Shown one piece after another: positions 7,750 to 17,262 of a DNA stretch of 64,000 nt. Source of the DNA: JACDEA01 sp963742585 (GTDB lineage Bacteria; Actinomycetota; Acidimicrobiia; Acidimicrobiales; JACDEA01); assembly GCA_963742585.1 (NCBI GenBank), contig CAVUMI010000003.1:120256-184255 (forward strand), written 5' to 3'. Made by a program: the position numbers and the translations under genes. The notes beneath the pieces were generated by a model. It made no database searches, had not been told where the DNA came from, and saw nothing but the letters and a program-made list of their open reading frames with translations. Every line of letters begins with the position of its first letter. Position 1 is the stretch's first letter.

Positions 7750-10700
7750 ATGGCGCTCAGGACGACATCGGTGCTGGTGGCCGACCGGGCCGATGCCGAC
7801 GCGATCGCCGCGCACAACGGCACCGTCGTTGAGCACGCCGGTGATGGCGTCATGGCCACCTTCGCGTCAGCCGCCGACGCGGTGACTGCCGCCGTCGCAA
7901 TTCAGCGGGCTGCGCACGAGCGCGACATCGCGGCGCGGGTCGGTGTATCGGTGGGTGAGGTGAGCACCGAGGCCGACGGCACCATGGCCGGCGCGCCGCT
8001 CATCGAGGCGGTCCGGCTGTCCGCGACCGCGCTGCCGGCCGAGATCCTCGCTGGGCAGACCGTGCGCGAGTTGGCCCGAGCCCGTGGGGGCTTCACCTAC
8101 GAGCCGATGGGCGATCTCGAGCTGGCCGACATCGCCGAGGCGGTGCCGGCCTGCCGAGTGATGTGGGAACCGCTGGCCGCGCCGGGTAAGAGCGGCGCGC
8201 TCCCATTCCCCGAGCCGCTGGTTGGCGGCTTTACCACTGCCTACGTCGGCCGGAGCGCGTTGCTCGAGGGCATCACCGCGCGGTGGCAACGCGCGCAGGC
8301 CGGCGAGGCCGGCGCGGTGCTGCTGGCCGGCGAACCGGGCGTGGGCAAGACGCGCACCGCCGCCGAAGTGGCTCGCGCCGCCCACCGTGACGGCGCGCTC
8401 GTGCTCTACGGCCGGTGCGACGAGGACCTCGGCGTTCCCTACCAACCGTTCGTCGACGCGCTCGAGGCGTACACGTCGGTCGACGGCGAGGTCGGGCCGC
8501 TCGGTCGTCTCCCTGGCGAGCTGACCCGGCTTTTGCCCGCGCTGAGGGCGCGCATCGCCGCGCTGCCCGCGCCGGTGGTCACCGATCCCGCGTCGGAGAA
8601 GCACCGGCTCTTCGAGGCGGTCGCGTCCTGGCTCATCGACGCGGCGGCCGAGCGAGGCCTCGCTCTCGTCCTCGACGACCTGCACTGGGCCACCAAGCCG
8701 ACGTTGCTGCTCACCCTCCATCTGCTGCGCGCCGCGGCCGCCGCCGAGGCGCGGTTGCTGGTGGTCATCACCTATCGCGACACCGACATCGACCGCGCCC
8801 ATCCGCTCTCCAACGTGCTGGCCGATCTGCGCCAGGTGCCCGGCGTCGAGCGCACGCCGGTGGAGAACCTCAGCGCGGCCGAGGTCGTCGCGCTGATGGA
8901 GGCCAGCGCGGGCCACGCCATGGCCGAGGCCGGGCTCGCCCTCGGCGCTGCGGTGTACGCCGAAACCGAGGGCAACGCGTTCTTCGTCACCGAAGTGCTG
9001 CGCCATCTGGTCGAGACCGGCGGCATTCGTCGCACTGACGACCGCTGGATCCCGAGGGCCGACGTCGCGACGATCACCATCCCCGAAGGCGTACGCGACG
9101 TCGTGGGCCGGCGGCTCACTCGTTTGTCGTCCACCGCCAACGAAGTGCTCAGCCTCGCCTCGGTGCAGGGGCGCGAAGCCGACGTCGATGTGCTCGTCGC
9201 GCTGAGCGACCACGGCGAAGAAGGTGTGCTCGACGCGCTCGATGAAGCGGTGCGCACCCGTCTGGTCGAGGAAACCGGCGCCGACCGCTTCCGCTTCGCC
9301 CATGCGCTGGTGCGCACGACGTTGTACGAGGAGCTGTCCGCCGCACGCCGCCGGCGCCTGCACCGCCAGGTTGCCGACGTGTTGGAGCGGTTGCGACCGT
9401 ACGACGTCGTCGCGCTCGCATACCACCACGCCGAGGGCGGCGACGTCGCTCGCGCCGTGCACTACGGACTGGCTGCGGCGGAGGAGGCACTGGAGGCCCG
9501 CGCCTTCGCCGACGCGGAGGACCGTTTCCGCCACGTGCTCGATCTGCTCGAGGACGTCGAGGATGTCGACCCGGCCACGCGTGTCGCCGCGCTGGTCGGG
9601 CTGGGCGAGAGCCAGCGCGACCAGGGCAACCAGGGATTCCGCGAGACGCTGCTCGACGCGTCGCGCCAAGCGCACCAGTTGGGTAACACGGCGCTGCTTG
9701 TGCGCGCGGTGCTGGCCAACAGCCGCGGCATGGTCAGCATCGTGGGCGGGCGCGACAGCGAGCGGGTCGAGTTCATCGAACTGGCCCTTGACGCAGTCGA
9801 TACCGCGCCGTCGCCTGACCGCGCCCGCCTGCTCGCGCAGCTGGCGTCGGAGGTCATGTTCGAGGGCGATCACGCGCGCCGGCTGGCCTTGTGCGACGAG
9901 GCCGAAGCAATGGCGCGCGAGGTGGAGGACAAGGCAGTCCTGGCGTGGGTGCTGGCCCGCACCGGTTACGCCGCGGTGGTGCCGTCGCGCGGGGAGCAGC
10001 TGCTGGCCCGCACGCAGGAGGGGACGCAGCTCGCCGACGCGACCGGCGACCCGTCGCTGCGGGTGTATGCCCGCGCCCTCTATTCGGGTGCACTGCTCTT
10101 TGCCGGCCGGATCGAAGAGGCGCTCGAAGTCAACGACACGATGGTTGCTATCGGCGACGCCGAGTGCGCGCCGACTGAGCGGTGGGTGGCCCACATCAAC
10201 GCGCTGCCGTCGACGCTGGTGCGCGAGGGTGTGGTTGCCGCCGCGCAGCGCAACGACGAGATCCTTGCGATGGGCCAAGAGGCGGGGGAGATCGACGCGC
10301 TCCAGTGGTGGGCCGCCCCAGCCTCGGGCTTCTACTGGCTCATGGCGCAGGGCGGCGACATCGCCGATGCCGCCGGCGTGTTCGCGCAGCAATACAGCGG
10401 CACGGTGTGGCTCACCGGATGGGCGTGCATGCTCATCGACGGCGATCGCCATGACGAGGCCCGCGCTGTCGTCGACGCGCACGGGTTGCGATCCGATGCG
10501 CTGGAGGACTTCTCCATGCCGCTGGTCGGCACCCAGCAGCTGGCGTTGCTGGCATACGACCTCGACGACGTCGAGATCGCCCGCCTGGTCGCCCCCGTCC
10601 TCGAGAAGTATCTGGGCTGCTGGGCGAACTACTTCCTGTTCCCGCTGTCGCCGGTGCAGTGGGGCCTCGGCGTCGTGATGTCCGTGCTCGGTGAGCACGA

Positions 10701-10926
10701 TCGCGCCGTGTCGCTCCTCGAAGAAACGCTCGCTGTCGTCCTCAAGGTCGGCATGCACGACCACGCCGCCCAGTGCCGCGTCGGGCTGGCGCGTGTCCTG
10801 CGCAAGCGCGACGCCCCCGGCGACGCGGGGCGCGCGCATGACCTGCTCGTCGAGGCCCGCGCCCACGCCGAGTCCATCCCCGCCCCCCGCCTCGTCGCCC
10901 GCATCGACACCCTGCTCGCGCCGTAA
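7750..10926 (+). CDS. Cyclase-like / STAND NTPase / TPR regulator (paralogue 1)
   Basis: 1058-residue cytoplasmic signalling protein. Residues about 1-140 are a shortened class III nucleotide cyclase domain: the segment GDGVMATFASAADAV and the later EPMGDLEL remain, but the first metal-binding strand (FTD-type) is missing, so catalysis is doubtful. A STAND/AAA-type NTPase follows with Walker A GEPGVGKTRTAAE near residue 194 and Walker B LALVLDDLHWA near 306, then winged-helix-like sequence and a long TPR-like helical tail. There is no C-terminal LuxR domain. Closely similar throughout to the protein at 38.7-42 kb. Start ATG 7750; a GTG at 7741 is also in frame. Confidence 0.9.
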   Translation: MALRTTSVLVADRADADAIAAHNGTVVEHAGDGVMATFASAADAVTAAVAIQRAAHERDIAARVGVSVGEVSTEADGTMAGAPLIEAVRLSATALPAEILAGQTVRELARARGGFTYEPMGDLELADIAEAVPACRVMWEPLAAPGKSGALPFPEPLVGGFTTAYVGRSALLEGITARWQRAQAGEAGAVLLAGEPGVGKTRTAAEVARAAHRDGALVLYGRCDEDLGVPYQPFVDALEAYTSVDGEVGPLGRLPGELTRLLPALRARIAALPAPVVTDPASEKHRLFEAVASWLIDAAAERGLALVLDDLHWATKPTLLLTLHLLRAAAAAEARLLVVITYRDTDIDRAHPLSNVLADLRQVPGVERTPVENLSAAEVVALMEASAGHAMAEAGLALGAAVYAETEGNAFFVTEVLRHLVETGGIRRTDDRWIPRADVATITIPEGVRDVVGRRLTRLSSTANEVLSLASVQGREADVDVLVALSDHGEEGVLDALDEAVRTRLVEETGADRFRFAHALVRTTLYEELSAARRRRLHRQVADVLERLRPYDVVALAYHHAEGGDVARAVHYGLAAAEEALEARAFADAEDRFRHVLDLLEDVEDVDPATRVAALVGLGESQRDQGNQGFRETLLDASRQAHQLGNTALLVRAVLANSRGMVSIVGGRDSERVEFIELALDAVDTAPSPDRARLLAQLASEVMFEGDHARRLALCDEAEAMAREVEDKAVLAWVLARTGYAAVVPSRGEQLLARTQEGTQLADATGDPSLRVYARALYSGALLFAGRIEEALEVNDTMVAIGDAECAPTERWVAHINALPSTLVREGVVAAAQRNDEILAMGQEAGEIDALQWWAAPASGFYWLMAQGGDIADAAGVFAQQYSGTVWLTGWACMLIDGDRHDEARAVVDAHGLRSDALEDFSMPLVGTQQLALLAYDLDDVEIARLVAPVLEKYLGCWANYFLFPLSPVQWGLGVVMSVLGEHDRAVSLLEETLAVVLKVGMHDHAAQCRVGLARVLRKRDAPGDAGRAHDLLVEARAHAESIPAPRLVARIDTLLAP

Positions 10927-10981
10927 GCCCCCCATGCTCCGGGCGAACTGGCAGTTCGCAGCGCGCAGCAGTGGTGATCCG

Positions 10982-11347
10982 TTAGGCCAGCGGGATCATC
11001 ACGAGGCTCGCCGGGTGTTTGCGGATACGCGTGATGTGGCCCCGGCCGGTCGTGTCCTCGACCAGACCGAACTGTCCGGGCCCGAGCGTGCGGGTCTCGC
11101 CGTCGCTGGTCTCGGCCTCGAGCTCGCCTTCGAGGACGATGACGAACTGGCGCGCCGGCGCACAGTGCGGCTCCATCTCGTTGATCTCCTCGGGCGCGGT
11201 GATGAAGATCGCCGCCGACACCGGCTGCGGCGCCGATGCCAGCACCTGCGGGATGTTCGCACCGATGCTCCGCAACTCTTGATCGAGCTCGCCCTCTTCG
11301 AACTTTGATCCACCGTCTTCGGTCGCAACGACCTTCATGAAGCGCAT
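10982..11347 (-). CDS. Cupin-domain protein
   Basis: 121-residue single-domain cupin. The double-stranded beta-helix pattern is seen in EEINEMEPHCAPARQFVIVLEGELEAETSDGE, carrying motif 1 (H-x-x-x-x-Q in place of the second His, then G-E-L), and in GPGQFGLVEDTTGRGH for motif 2. Such proteins bind small ligands or a metal; no substrate can be assigned. ATG at 11347 is the first start, with a second ATG three codons later. It is convergent with the STAND gene (55-bp gap). Confidence 0.8.
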   Translation of the reverse strand: MRFMKVVATEDGGSKFEEGELDQELRSIGANIPQVLASAPQPVSAAIFITAPEEINEMEPHCAPARQFVIVLEGELEAETSDGETRTLGPGQFGLVEDTTGRGHITRIRKHPASLVMIPLA

Positions 11348-11369
11348 GCCTGCACGCTAGAGGGCGGGC

Positions 11370-11807
11370 TCAGCCGGCGAGGAGTTGGAGGGCCAGCAGC
11401 GACGCGATGCACGCGAGGCAGAACAGGTGCTCGCGCAAGATCATCCGCGCCGCGGCGAACTGGTCGGCGGAGGAGTCGGTCTGCGCGCCGAGCCGGACGG
11501 CGCGCCCGACGGTGCGAGTCGCCGCGGTGCCGATCGCGACGACGGCGAGGACGAGCGACGTGATCGCCACCCACTGCGGGACGGCGTCGCCGACGACCTC
11601 GGCGACGAGCCCGGCGAGCGTCGCCACCATCACCAACGCGATCACGCGGTTCATCGGCCGAGCCTCGGTGGTCACCCGGCGGTAGTAGCGGGCGATCGAG
11701 TCGACGTCGCCAGCGCTCCGGCCGCGCCACACCTGCACGTCGAACATCAAGTCGAACCACAGCACTGCGAGCAGGAACCCGGCTCCGGCACTCACGGTGG
11801 CTCGCAT
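11370..11807 (-). CDS. Small four-helix membrane protein, hypothetical
   Basis: 145 residues with four probable membrane helices: GAGFLLAVLWFDLMFDV, VIALVMVATLAGLVAEVVG, WVAITSLVLAVVAIGTAA and HLFCLACIASLLALQLL. Organisation resembles DUF1772-type proteins (charged loop RGRSAGDVDSIARYYRRV after helix 1) but I cannot assign the family firmly. It starts 26 bp from a divergent small gene and lies upstream of the cupin gene on the same strand. Confidence 0.6.
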   Translation of the reverse strand: MRATVSAGAGFLLAVLWFDLMFDVQVWRGRSAGDVDSIARYYRRVTTEARPMNRVIALVMVATLAGLVAEVVGDAVPQWVAITSLVLAVVAIGTAATRTVGRAVRLGAQTDSSADQFAAARMILREHLFCLACIASLLALQLLAG

Positions 11808-11833
11808 CAGCGGCAGTGTCGCATCATGGAGCG

Positions 11834-12097
11834 ATGACCGGCGAGCAGAACATCTTCAGCTACGCCGACGCGGCGGCCGCAGCAGACAGCGATGCCGGCG
11901 CACTCAAGCGACTTCAGCGTCGCGATCTCCTCAGCTCACCCACCGAACGGGGCAGCCGTCCGGCAAGCGACGACGTGCGCCAGACCAAGCAGGCCATCGC
12001 GATCGATGTCGACCGCCGAGGTGCCGTGACGGCCGAACCTGGTGCGCATGCCGTGTACGACCCCGCCCCGTTGCTCAAGGGACTCGGCCTGTTGTGA
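11834..12097 (+). CDS. Small hypothetical protein
   Basis: 87 residues, hydrophilic, no recognisable domain. It begins MTGEQNIFSYADAAAAADSD and ends YDPAPLLKGLGLL. A GTG at 11816 is in frame but gives an unlikely N-terminus, so the ATG at 11834 is used. The Ala/Asp-rich start and lack of hydrophobic segments suggest a soluble, perhaps partly disordered protein. Followed by a perfect hairpin at 12135-12178. Confidence 0.45.
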   Translation: MTGEQNIFSYADAAAAADSDAGALKRLQRRDLLSSPTERGSRPASDDVRQTKQAIAIDVDRRGAVTAEPGAHAVYDPAPLLKGLGLL

Positions 12098-12134
12098 CGT
12101 GACCTATTCGGGTTCAGATGTAGGCCCTCACGAC

Positions 12135-12178
12135 GTGTCGGTGCTTTTGTCTACGGGAACAGCCAAAAGCACCGACAC
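12135..12178. repeat. Perfect 15-bp inverted repeat (hairpin)
   Basis: Left arm GTGTCGGTGCTTTTG (12135-12149) and right arm CAAAAGCACCGACAC (12164-12178) are exact reverse complements around a 14-nt loop. It lies between the stop of the small gene at 12097 and the ATG of the phosphotransferase at 12210. The right arm is not followed by a T-run, so it is not a textbook intrinsic terminator; a terminator-like, processing or attenuation role are all possible. Confidence 0.7.
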
Positions 12179-12209
12179 ATGTATCAGCCAGACACGCGAG
12201 GCTGAACGG

Positions 12210-13022
12210 ATGGCCGGCACGCTGCTGACGGCGGCGGCCGAGCGACTCGGCGTGACCGTCGACAAGGTCTTCATCGATCACCACGAGCGCGCCGTGTTCC
12301 GCAGCGGCGACACCGTGGTGAAGGTGGAGGTGCGCACGGCCAAGCGCGACGCCGAAGTCGTCGCCCTCCGCGCCGCGGCGGCCGCCGGCCTGCCGGTTCC
12401 GCGCATTCTGCACGTCGACGACGGGCCGCCGCCGCTGCTGGTGCTCGAGTACTGCCCGGGCACCCCGCTCGTCGACGTCGATGACCCGCGAGCCTGGCGA
12501 GCGGCGGGTGAGGTATTGCGGGCGCTGCACGACCTGCCGATCCCACCTGGCCTCGCGAAGTTCGACTTCCGAGAGCCTGACTGGCGGCGCTTCATCCTGT
12601 GGTGGGTCGATTACGAATGCGGCATTGCCCCGCTGCGCGCCGACGTACTCGAGCGCCTCCGCACGCGGATGGTCGACGTGTTCGCCGCCATGCCCGAGCC
12701 GCAGCCTGTGTTCATGCACGGCGACTGCGCCCCGGCCCACTTCCTGATCGACGAGGCGACCAGCCAGGTCACCGCGATGATCGACTTCGGTGACGCCGGC
12801 TCGGGCGACCCCGCCTACGAGTTGGCCGTGCTCACGCTGTGGCGTAGCGACCGCATCGACGCAGTCCTGGCCGGCTACCGCCCCGACGACGAGCGCTCGC
12901 TAATCGCCCTTCTTGCCCCATACCGCTTACTCCGCCACCTCGGCGCGGCAACGTGGCTGATGCAGCACGGTTTCGATCCCACCGCCGACCTGGTCGAGGT
13001 TGTCCGACGTAGCAAACAGTGA
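12210..13022 (+). CDS. Aminoglycoside phosphotransferase (APH)-family kinase
   Basis: 270-residue protein-kinase-like-fold enzyme. The ATP-binding lobe contains AVFRSGDTVVKVEVRTAKRDAE, with the lysine VKVE expected to contact phosphates. The catalytic loop is FMHGDCAPAHFLID: the H-G-D is intact but the usual Asn four residues after Asp is a His. The metal-binding motif is MIDFGDAGSGDPAYELA. Substrate unknown; many such proteins are not antibiotic kinases. The ATG at 12210 removes an unlikely N-terminal extension that reads through the hairpin. Confidence 0.8.
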   Translation: MAGTLLTAAAERLGVTVDKVFIDHHERAVFRSGDTVVKVEVRTAKRDAEVVALRAAAAAGLPVPRILHVDDGPPPLLVLEYCPGTPLVDVDDPRAWRAAGEVLRALHDLPIPPGLAKFDFREPDWRRFILWWVDYECGIAPLRADVLERLRTRMVDVFAAMPEPQPVFMHGDCAPAHFLIDEATSQVTAMIDFGDAGSGDPAYELAVLTLWRSDRIDAVLAGYRPDDERSLIALLAPYRLLRHLGAATWLMQHGFDPTADLVEVVRRSKQ

Positions 13023-13089
13023 TGGACTTCACCTTGCGGTAGTGACAGCGGTCACGGTCCGGTGGCGGCGGAAGGCGGAGGTTGGCGAC

Positions 13090-16000
13090 ATGGCCAATTC
13101 ATCACGCGCGGCGAAGTCTTTCTGGTTGTTCGGGATCCTGATCGGCGTGGCGCTGGGCGCCGCGGGAACGGCCAAGGCCGCGCCCGCTCCTTCACTGGAA
13201 AGCCTGACCTATTCGATCCGCACCACCTACGACGCCGGCGGCGGCTGCGGCAACGAAAGGCTCACCAACGCCACCATCGGCATCCCTGCTCTGATCAATG
13301 TCGGCGGCAACTTCCTGCCCGACGTGAGCGTCGTGCTGGTCGCGCTGCCGCCCACCGACGGCACGCCGGCGGTGCTGCAGATCCTCATCACCCGCCTGCG
13401 CGACTACAAGGGCGCGGTCGAGACGATCGTGGCGCCCAGCGCCGGCGCGCCCAAGCGCTTCGCCTTCGGGTATGACGGCTGCGAGTCCGGCGTCCCCGCA
13501 ACGTTCAGCGCAACGATGACCGCGTCGGCCACACGCGTTTCCGTCAACGCCACCACCCTCACCAACCACCCGAACCTCAAGGTGCTCGGCTCGTTCTACG
13601 ACCAGGAGGGCGCCACCCGCGCCAACCCGACCGCCATCGTCGCCCGCCTCGCGCCGGTCCCGTTGAACCTCTCGGCCGTCGTCGACATCGTCGGCGACAC
13701 GTACCACGCCACGTTGGAGACCACTCAGCCCACCCACCTCGGGCTCGACTACACCAGCGTCAACGGTGCGTCGCGCACCGAGGCGACCGTCGACGTGGAT
13801 CAGCTGCCCAAATCACTCGTCGTCGACTTCGATCCCGAACGCGTCGCCTACGCGGCGTCGTGCTCGCTGCCCGCGCCGCAGCTGCGGGCCCGCGTGGACT
13901 TGAGCCAGTCGCCGCCGTCGATCGACATCACCCTCACCCGCTATGGCGACGGTTCGCCGTGTCGTATCGCCGCCATGGACTTCGACATCACCACCGAGAA
14001 GGCCGGAACCCGTACCGCCCGTCTCGACGGGCAGCTCCGCGGCCTTCCCGCAGTGGCCGACCTGCAGCGCACGAGCCCGACGCGCATGCTGTTCAACGCG
14101 CCGGGCACGATCGACTCGGCCACCATCGGCTTCGCCTCGTTCATCCCCGGCACGACGCTCCCGGTGCTCGAAGAGCTGGCCGACCAGTACGTCGTCGCCG
14201 ATGTCGACCTGGCGTTCTCGGTCGCCCAGGTACGGCTCTTCGGTCTGTCGAAGGCCGACGTCGACACCGGCGACCCCGTCGTTGTCGACATCGCCCATAC
14301 GGCCGGGCCGTTCCACGTCGTCGCCCAGGTGACCTCGCCCGCGGTGATCGAGCCGCCGCAGCCGCAGGAGACGCGGGATCTCAGCGTCGACGTCCTCGAC
14401 CTGCCCGCCGAAGCCAAGGTGACGTACTCGCCTAAGACACAGTCCTTCAGCTACCGCGGCTCCGGTGTCATCGGCGACCTGGTGGCCGAGGTCATCTCCG
14501 ACATCGCGCTGGTCGACGACGCCCACCGCTCGCGGCTGCACATCGTCGGCCTGCCGACCGGCCTCGAGGGCCAGCTCGACAGCAAGGCCAAGACGTTCAC
14601 CGCCGGCCTCATCGGCGGCGCCATCGGCGCGTTGGAGATCGAAGTCACGAGCGGCCCCGACCTCCGCTCGATCCTGCCCGGCGATCAGCAGGGCGTCGCC
14701 GTCCAGGACACCAACGACAGCTACGCGGCCTTCGTCCGGATCACGGGCGTACGCGAGGTCGCCGTCGGCTGGGGCACCACCCAGCACGCTCACCTCGTGC
14801 ATACGCCCGGGCCGTTCATCTTCCGGGTCGACGTCGACGACTCGTTCCAGGACTCAGTGCAGGACGACGACATCGTGTTCCGCGGCGATGTGCTCGACCT
14901 GCCGGCCACCGCCACCCTCACCTTCGCGCCGGCCGACGAGTCGGTTGACCGCTACGAGACCAAGCTCACCTACGACGGCTCCGATGCGATCAACCGGTTG
15001 ACGCTTGACGTGGTGCGCGAGATCGACGACCCGATCGCCCGCGACCCGAACGAAGCGCACGTGGCCGCCGACGGCGTGCCCCGCCACTTAGAGCTCGTGG
15101 TCAACAACGCGCAGGAGACCATGGAGGCCACCACCAAGCCCGACGATCCTGCCGACGGGCCGGGCGACCCGCTCGCCCATCTCGACCTCGAGCTGTGCAC
15201 AACAAACGGATGTCAGCCCACGCCCGCATCGGGGACTGACCGGCTCGACGTGCTCGACCGCCTGCTCCTCGGCGAGACCGGCCAGTACCGCGCCTTCGCC
15301 CGCATCACCGGCCTCCGCAGCGTCACCGCGAACTGGAGCGAGAAGGTGTCGTCACTCACCTTCGACAAGGCGCCCGGTCGCTTCGACATCCGTGTCGACA
15401 AAGACATCGTCGAGGAGTTCGACCGACCTGCCGGCGGCTGGCCAGACGGGGACGCGCCCAACCCGCCATGCATGAGCACCCCCAAGCCGGCTTGGTGCGA
15501 GCCCGACGCCAGTCCGCGGCGCAAGGTGTACTGGGGCTTCCCGACCCTGCTCACGGTGGCGATCGACCAGCTGCCGGCGACCGGCTACGTCTCGTACAAC
15601 CGCGAAACCCACCGCGTCGAGTACCGCGGCGCGGCGGTCATCGACTCCCTCGTCGCCGACTACTCGTCGCAGTTCAAGCGGTTCCCACCGCGGGCCCGCT
15701 GGGCGCACCTCGACATCCGGCAGCTGCCCACCAACCTCACGCTCACCTTCGCCCTCGGCGAGGGCGGCAAGCACGTCGTCATGGATACCGGCGGCGGCGT
15801 GCTCGGGCACCTCGACTTCTGGCTGACCAACACCGAGAACGTCGTCCCCAATCTGCCCTTTGATGGCTTCGCGCTGCACGACGGCTGTCCCGAGACCCGC
15901 TCCTGCGTGGTGGCCGACGAGTTCGAGCTGCGGGCAAAGGTCACCCGGCTCACCCACTTCGACTACCGCGAAATCGGCCAGGACGCGTCCCACACCGAGC

Positions 16001-17226
16001 GGACTATCGATCTCCAGCGCTCCGCCGATCCTGCGGGCCGAGGCGAGACCATCTGGCTCCTCGTTACCAAGAAGGACGTCACCAAGCACGACGAACTCGC
16101 CCGCTTCTTCGTCATCTACGCCGACCCGCCGCCGTCGTTCAAGGTCGTCACCGACGAGGAGCCGTCCAACACCAGCGTCGGCTACTGGGGCGCTCGCGGC
16201 GGCAGTCTCTTGTTCGAGACCAACGCCGGCGAAAACCGCTCCTTCCTCGAGGCGAGGATTGTCCCCGTCCCCGCGTCCACTGCGACGCAGGAGGGCGTGG
16301 CCGTTTGCATGGCGCCGTCCCACGACGTGTGCTCGCACGAACAAACCAATGGGGGTCACGACGAGATGTCGTTCTCGGTCAACGTTACCGAGCCGATCAC
16401 GCTCAGCCTCATCGACTGCAAGGAAGTCAACGCGTACTGGCGTTGTCAGGACGACGAGGTAACCGACCGCGAGTACCGCAACACGCTGCTTCGAGTCGAC
16501 AACCTTCACATCGCGCGATCGCTGGTAGTGATGAAGGAAAAGGTCAACGTCGAGTGGGACGTCGACAACGCCAACGTCCACGTCGACACCGCCGGGCAAC
16601 CGGTGCACGGCGAGATCACCAGCACTCGACGGCTGTTCGCGTCGAACGGTTGGGATCCGGAGCTCCCGGATCAGTGGATCACCCAAGTCAAGCTCCACGT
16701 CCTACTGCCGGTGGGGTTCCTGGCCCACGACCGCTTCGGCGAGATCGACTGCACCCCTCCATCGGGCTGCAGCTGGCACGACAACACCACGCACTCCGGA
16801 CTCAACACCGCCGCCTGCCCGGCGGGCTTCGAGATCGAAGTCAAGGTGACGCCGGTCTATCTCCCGAACTTCGAGGACGAGTTCTGCCCGGCGCCGATCA
16901 TCCACTCGGTCGAGCTGGCCGGCGGCGGGCCGGCCGCAGTCGCCCAAGGCACCACGGCGACGGTTCGCGTCCGCGGCGAGCGCTTCTCGCCCGGGCCGTT
17001 CCTCGACCTGCTCATTCCCGCGCTCGGCCATGACGACCAGATCGTCATCTCCGACGTTCAGTGGCACAGCCTCAACGAGGTGACGTTCAACGTCGCGGTG
17101 TCGTGCGACGCAGTGACGTTCCCAACCGACAAGCGGGATCTCTACATGGAGAACCCCATCGAAGGCCACAACGACACCACCGCGCCCGCCGCCTTCACCG
17201 TCCTCCCCGGCGACTGCGGAGTGTGA
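13090..17226 (+). CDS. Large exported modular beta-rich protein
   Basis: 1378 residues. The first 30 are a signal peptide (KSFWLFGILIGVALGAAG then TAKAAPAP). The rest is Thr/Asp/Val-rich and predicted beta. At least three related modules of about 200-250 residues recur, marked by 'DLPA' or 'QLPA' openings (near 14.4, 14.9 and 15.6 kb), a Y-x-G-S/A-x-x-I-x-x-L strand, and the closing pair AFVRITGVREVAVGW / AFARITGLRSVTANW with PGPFIFRVDVD / PGRFDIRVDKD. The last 110 residues look like an IPT/TIG-type Ig fold (IIHSVELAGGGPAAVAQG). No sortase signal or C-terminal membrane helix. Start ATG 13090 has GGAGG 8 bp upstream. Likely a cell-surface or secreted structural/adhesive protein; function inferred only from architecture. 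Confidence 0.75.
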   Translation: MANSSRAAKSFWLFGILIGVALGAAGTAKAAPAPSLESLTYSIRTTYDAGGGCGNERLTNATIGIPALINVGGNFLPDVSVVLVALPPTDGTPAVLQILITRLRDYKGAVETIVAPSAGAPKRFAFGYDGCESGVPATFSATMTASATRVSVNATTLTNHPNLKVLGSFYDQEGATRANPTAIVARLAPVPLNLSAVVDIVGDTYHATLETTQPTHLGLDYTSVNGASRTEATVDVDQLPKSLVVDFDPERVAYAASCSLPAPQLRARVDLSQSPPSIDITLTRYGDGSPCRIAAMDFDITTEKAGTRTARLDGQLRGLPAVADLQRTSPTRMLFNAPGTIDSATIGFASFIPGTTLPVLEELADQYVVADVDLAFSVAQVRLFGLSKADVDTGDPVVVDIAHTAGPFHVVAQVTSPAVIEPPQPQETRDLSVDVLDLPAEAKVTYSPKTQSFSYRGSGVIGDLVAEVISDIALVDDAHRSRLHIVGLPTGLEGQLDSKAKTFTAGLIGGAIGALEIEVTSGPDLRSILPGDQQGVAVQDTNDSYAAFVRITGVREVAVGWGTTQHAHLVHTPGPFIFRVDVDDSFQDSVQDDDIVFRGDVLDLPATATLTFAPADESVDRYETKLTYDGSDAINRLTLDVVREIDDPIARDPNEAHVAADGVPRHLELVVNNAQETMEATTKPDDPADGPGDPLAHLDLELCTTNGCQPTPASGTDRLDVLDRLLLGETGQYRAFARITGLRSVTANWSEKVSSLTFDKAPGRFDIRVDKDIVEEFDRPAGGWPDGDAPNPPCMSTPKPAWCEPDASPRRKVYWGFPTLLTVAIDQLPATGYVSYNRETHRVEYRGAAVIDSLVADYSSQFKRFPPRARWAHLDIRQLPTNLTLTFALGEGGKHVVMDTGGGVLGHLDFWLTNTENVVPNLPFDGFALHDGCPETRSCVVADEFELRAKVTRLTHFDYREIGQDASHTERTIDLQRSADPAGRGETIWLLVTKKDVTKHDELARFFVIYADPPPSFKVVTDEEPSNTSVGYWGARGGSLLFETNAGENRSFLEARIVPVPASTATQEGVAVCMAPSHDVCSHEQTNGGHDEMSFSVNVTEPITLSLIDCKEVNAYWRCQDDEVTDREYRNTLLRVDNLHIARSLVVMKEKVNVEWDVDNANVHVDTAGQPVHGEITSTRRLFASNGWDPELPDQWITQVKLHVLLPVGFLAHDRFGEIDCTPPSGCSWHDNTTHSGLNTAACPAGFEIEVKVTPVYLPNFEDEFCPAPIIHSVELAGGGPAAVAQGTTATVRVRGERFSPGPFLDLLIPALGHDDQIVISDVQWHSLNEVTFNVAVSCDAVTFPTDKRDLYMENPIEGHNDTTAPAAFTVLPGDCGV

Positions 17227-17262
17227 CGGCGCGGCGCGAGCCAAGGCGCGCCACTGCCCGCC

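Noticed and set aside
7867..10935. Very long open frame opposite the first STAND gene
   Set aside because: Composition is that of a reverse-strand shadow of a GC-rich gene; no domain, and the forward protein has clear motifs throughout.
12210..13022. Calling the APH-fold gene an antibiotic-resistance gene
   Set aside because: The Asn of the catalytic loop is replaced by His, and overall fold similarity alone does not show substrate.
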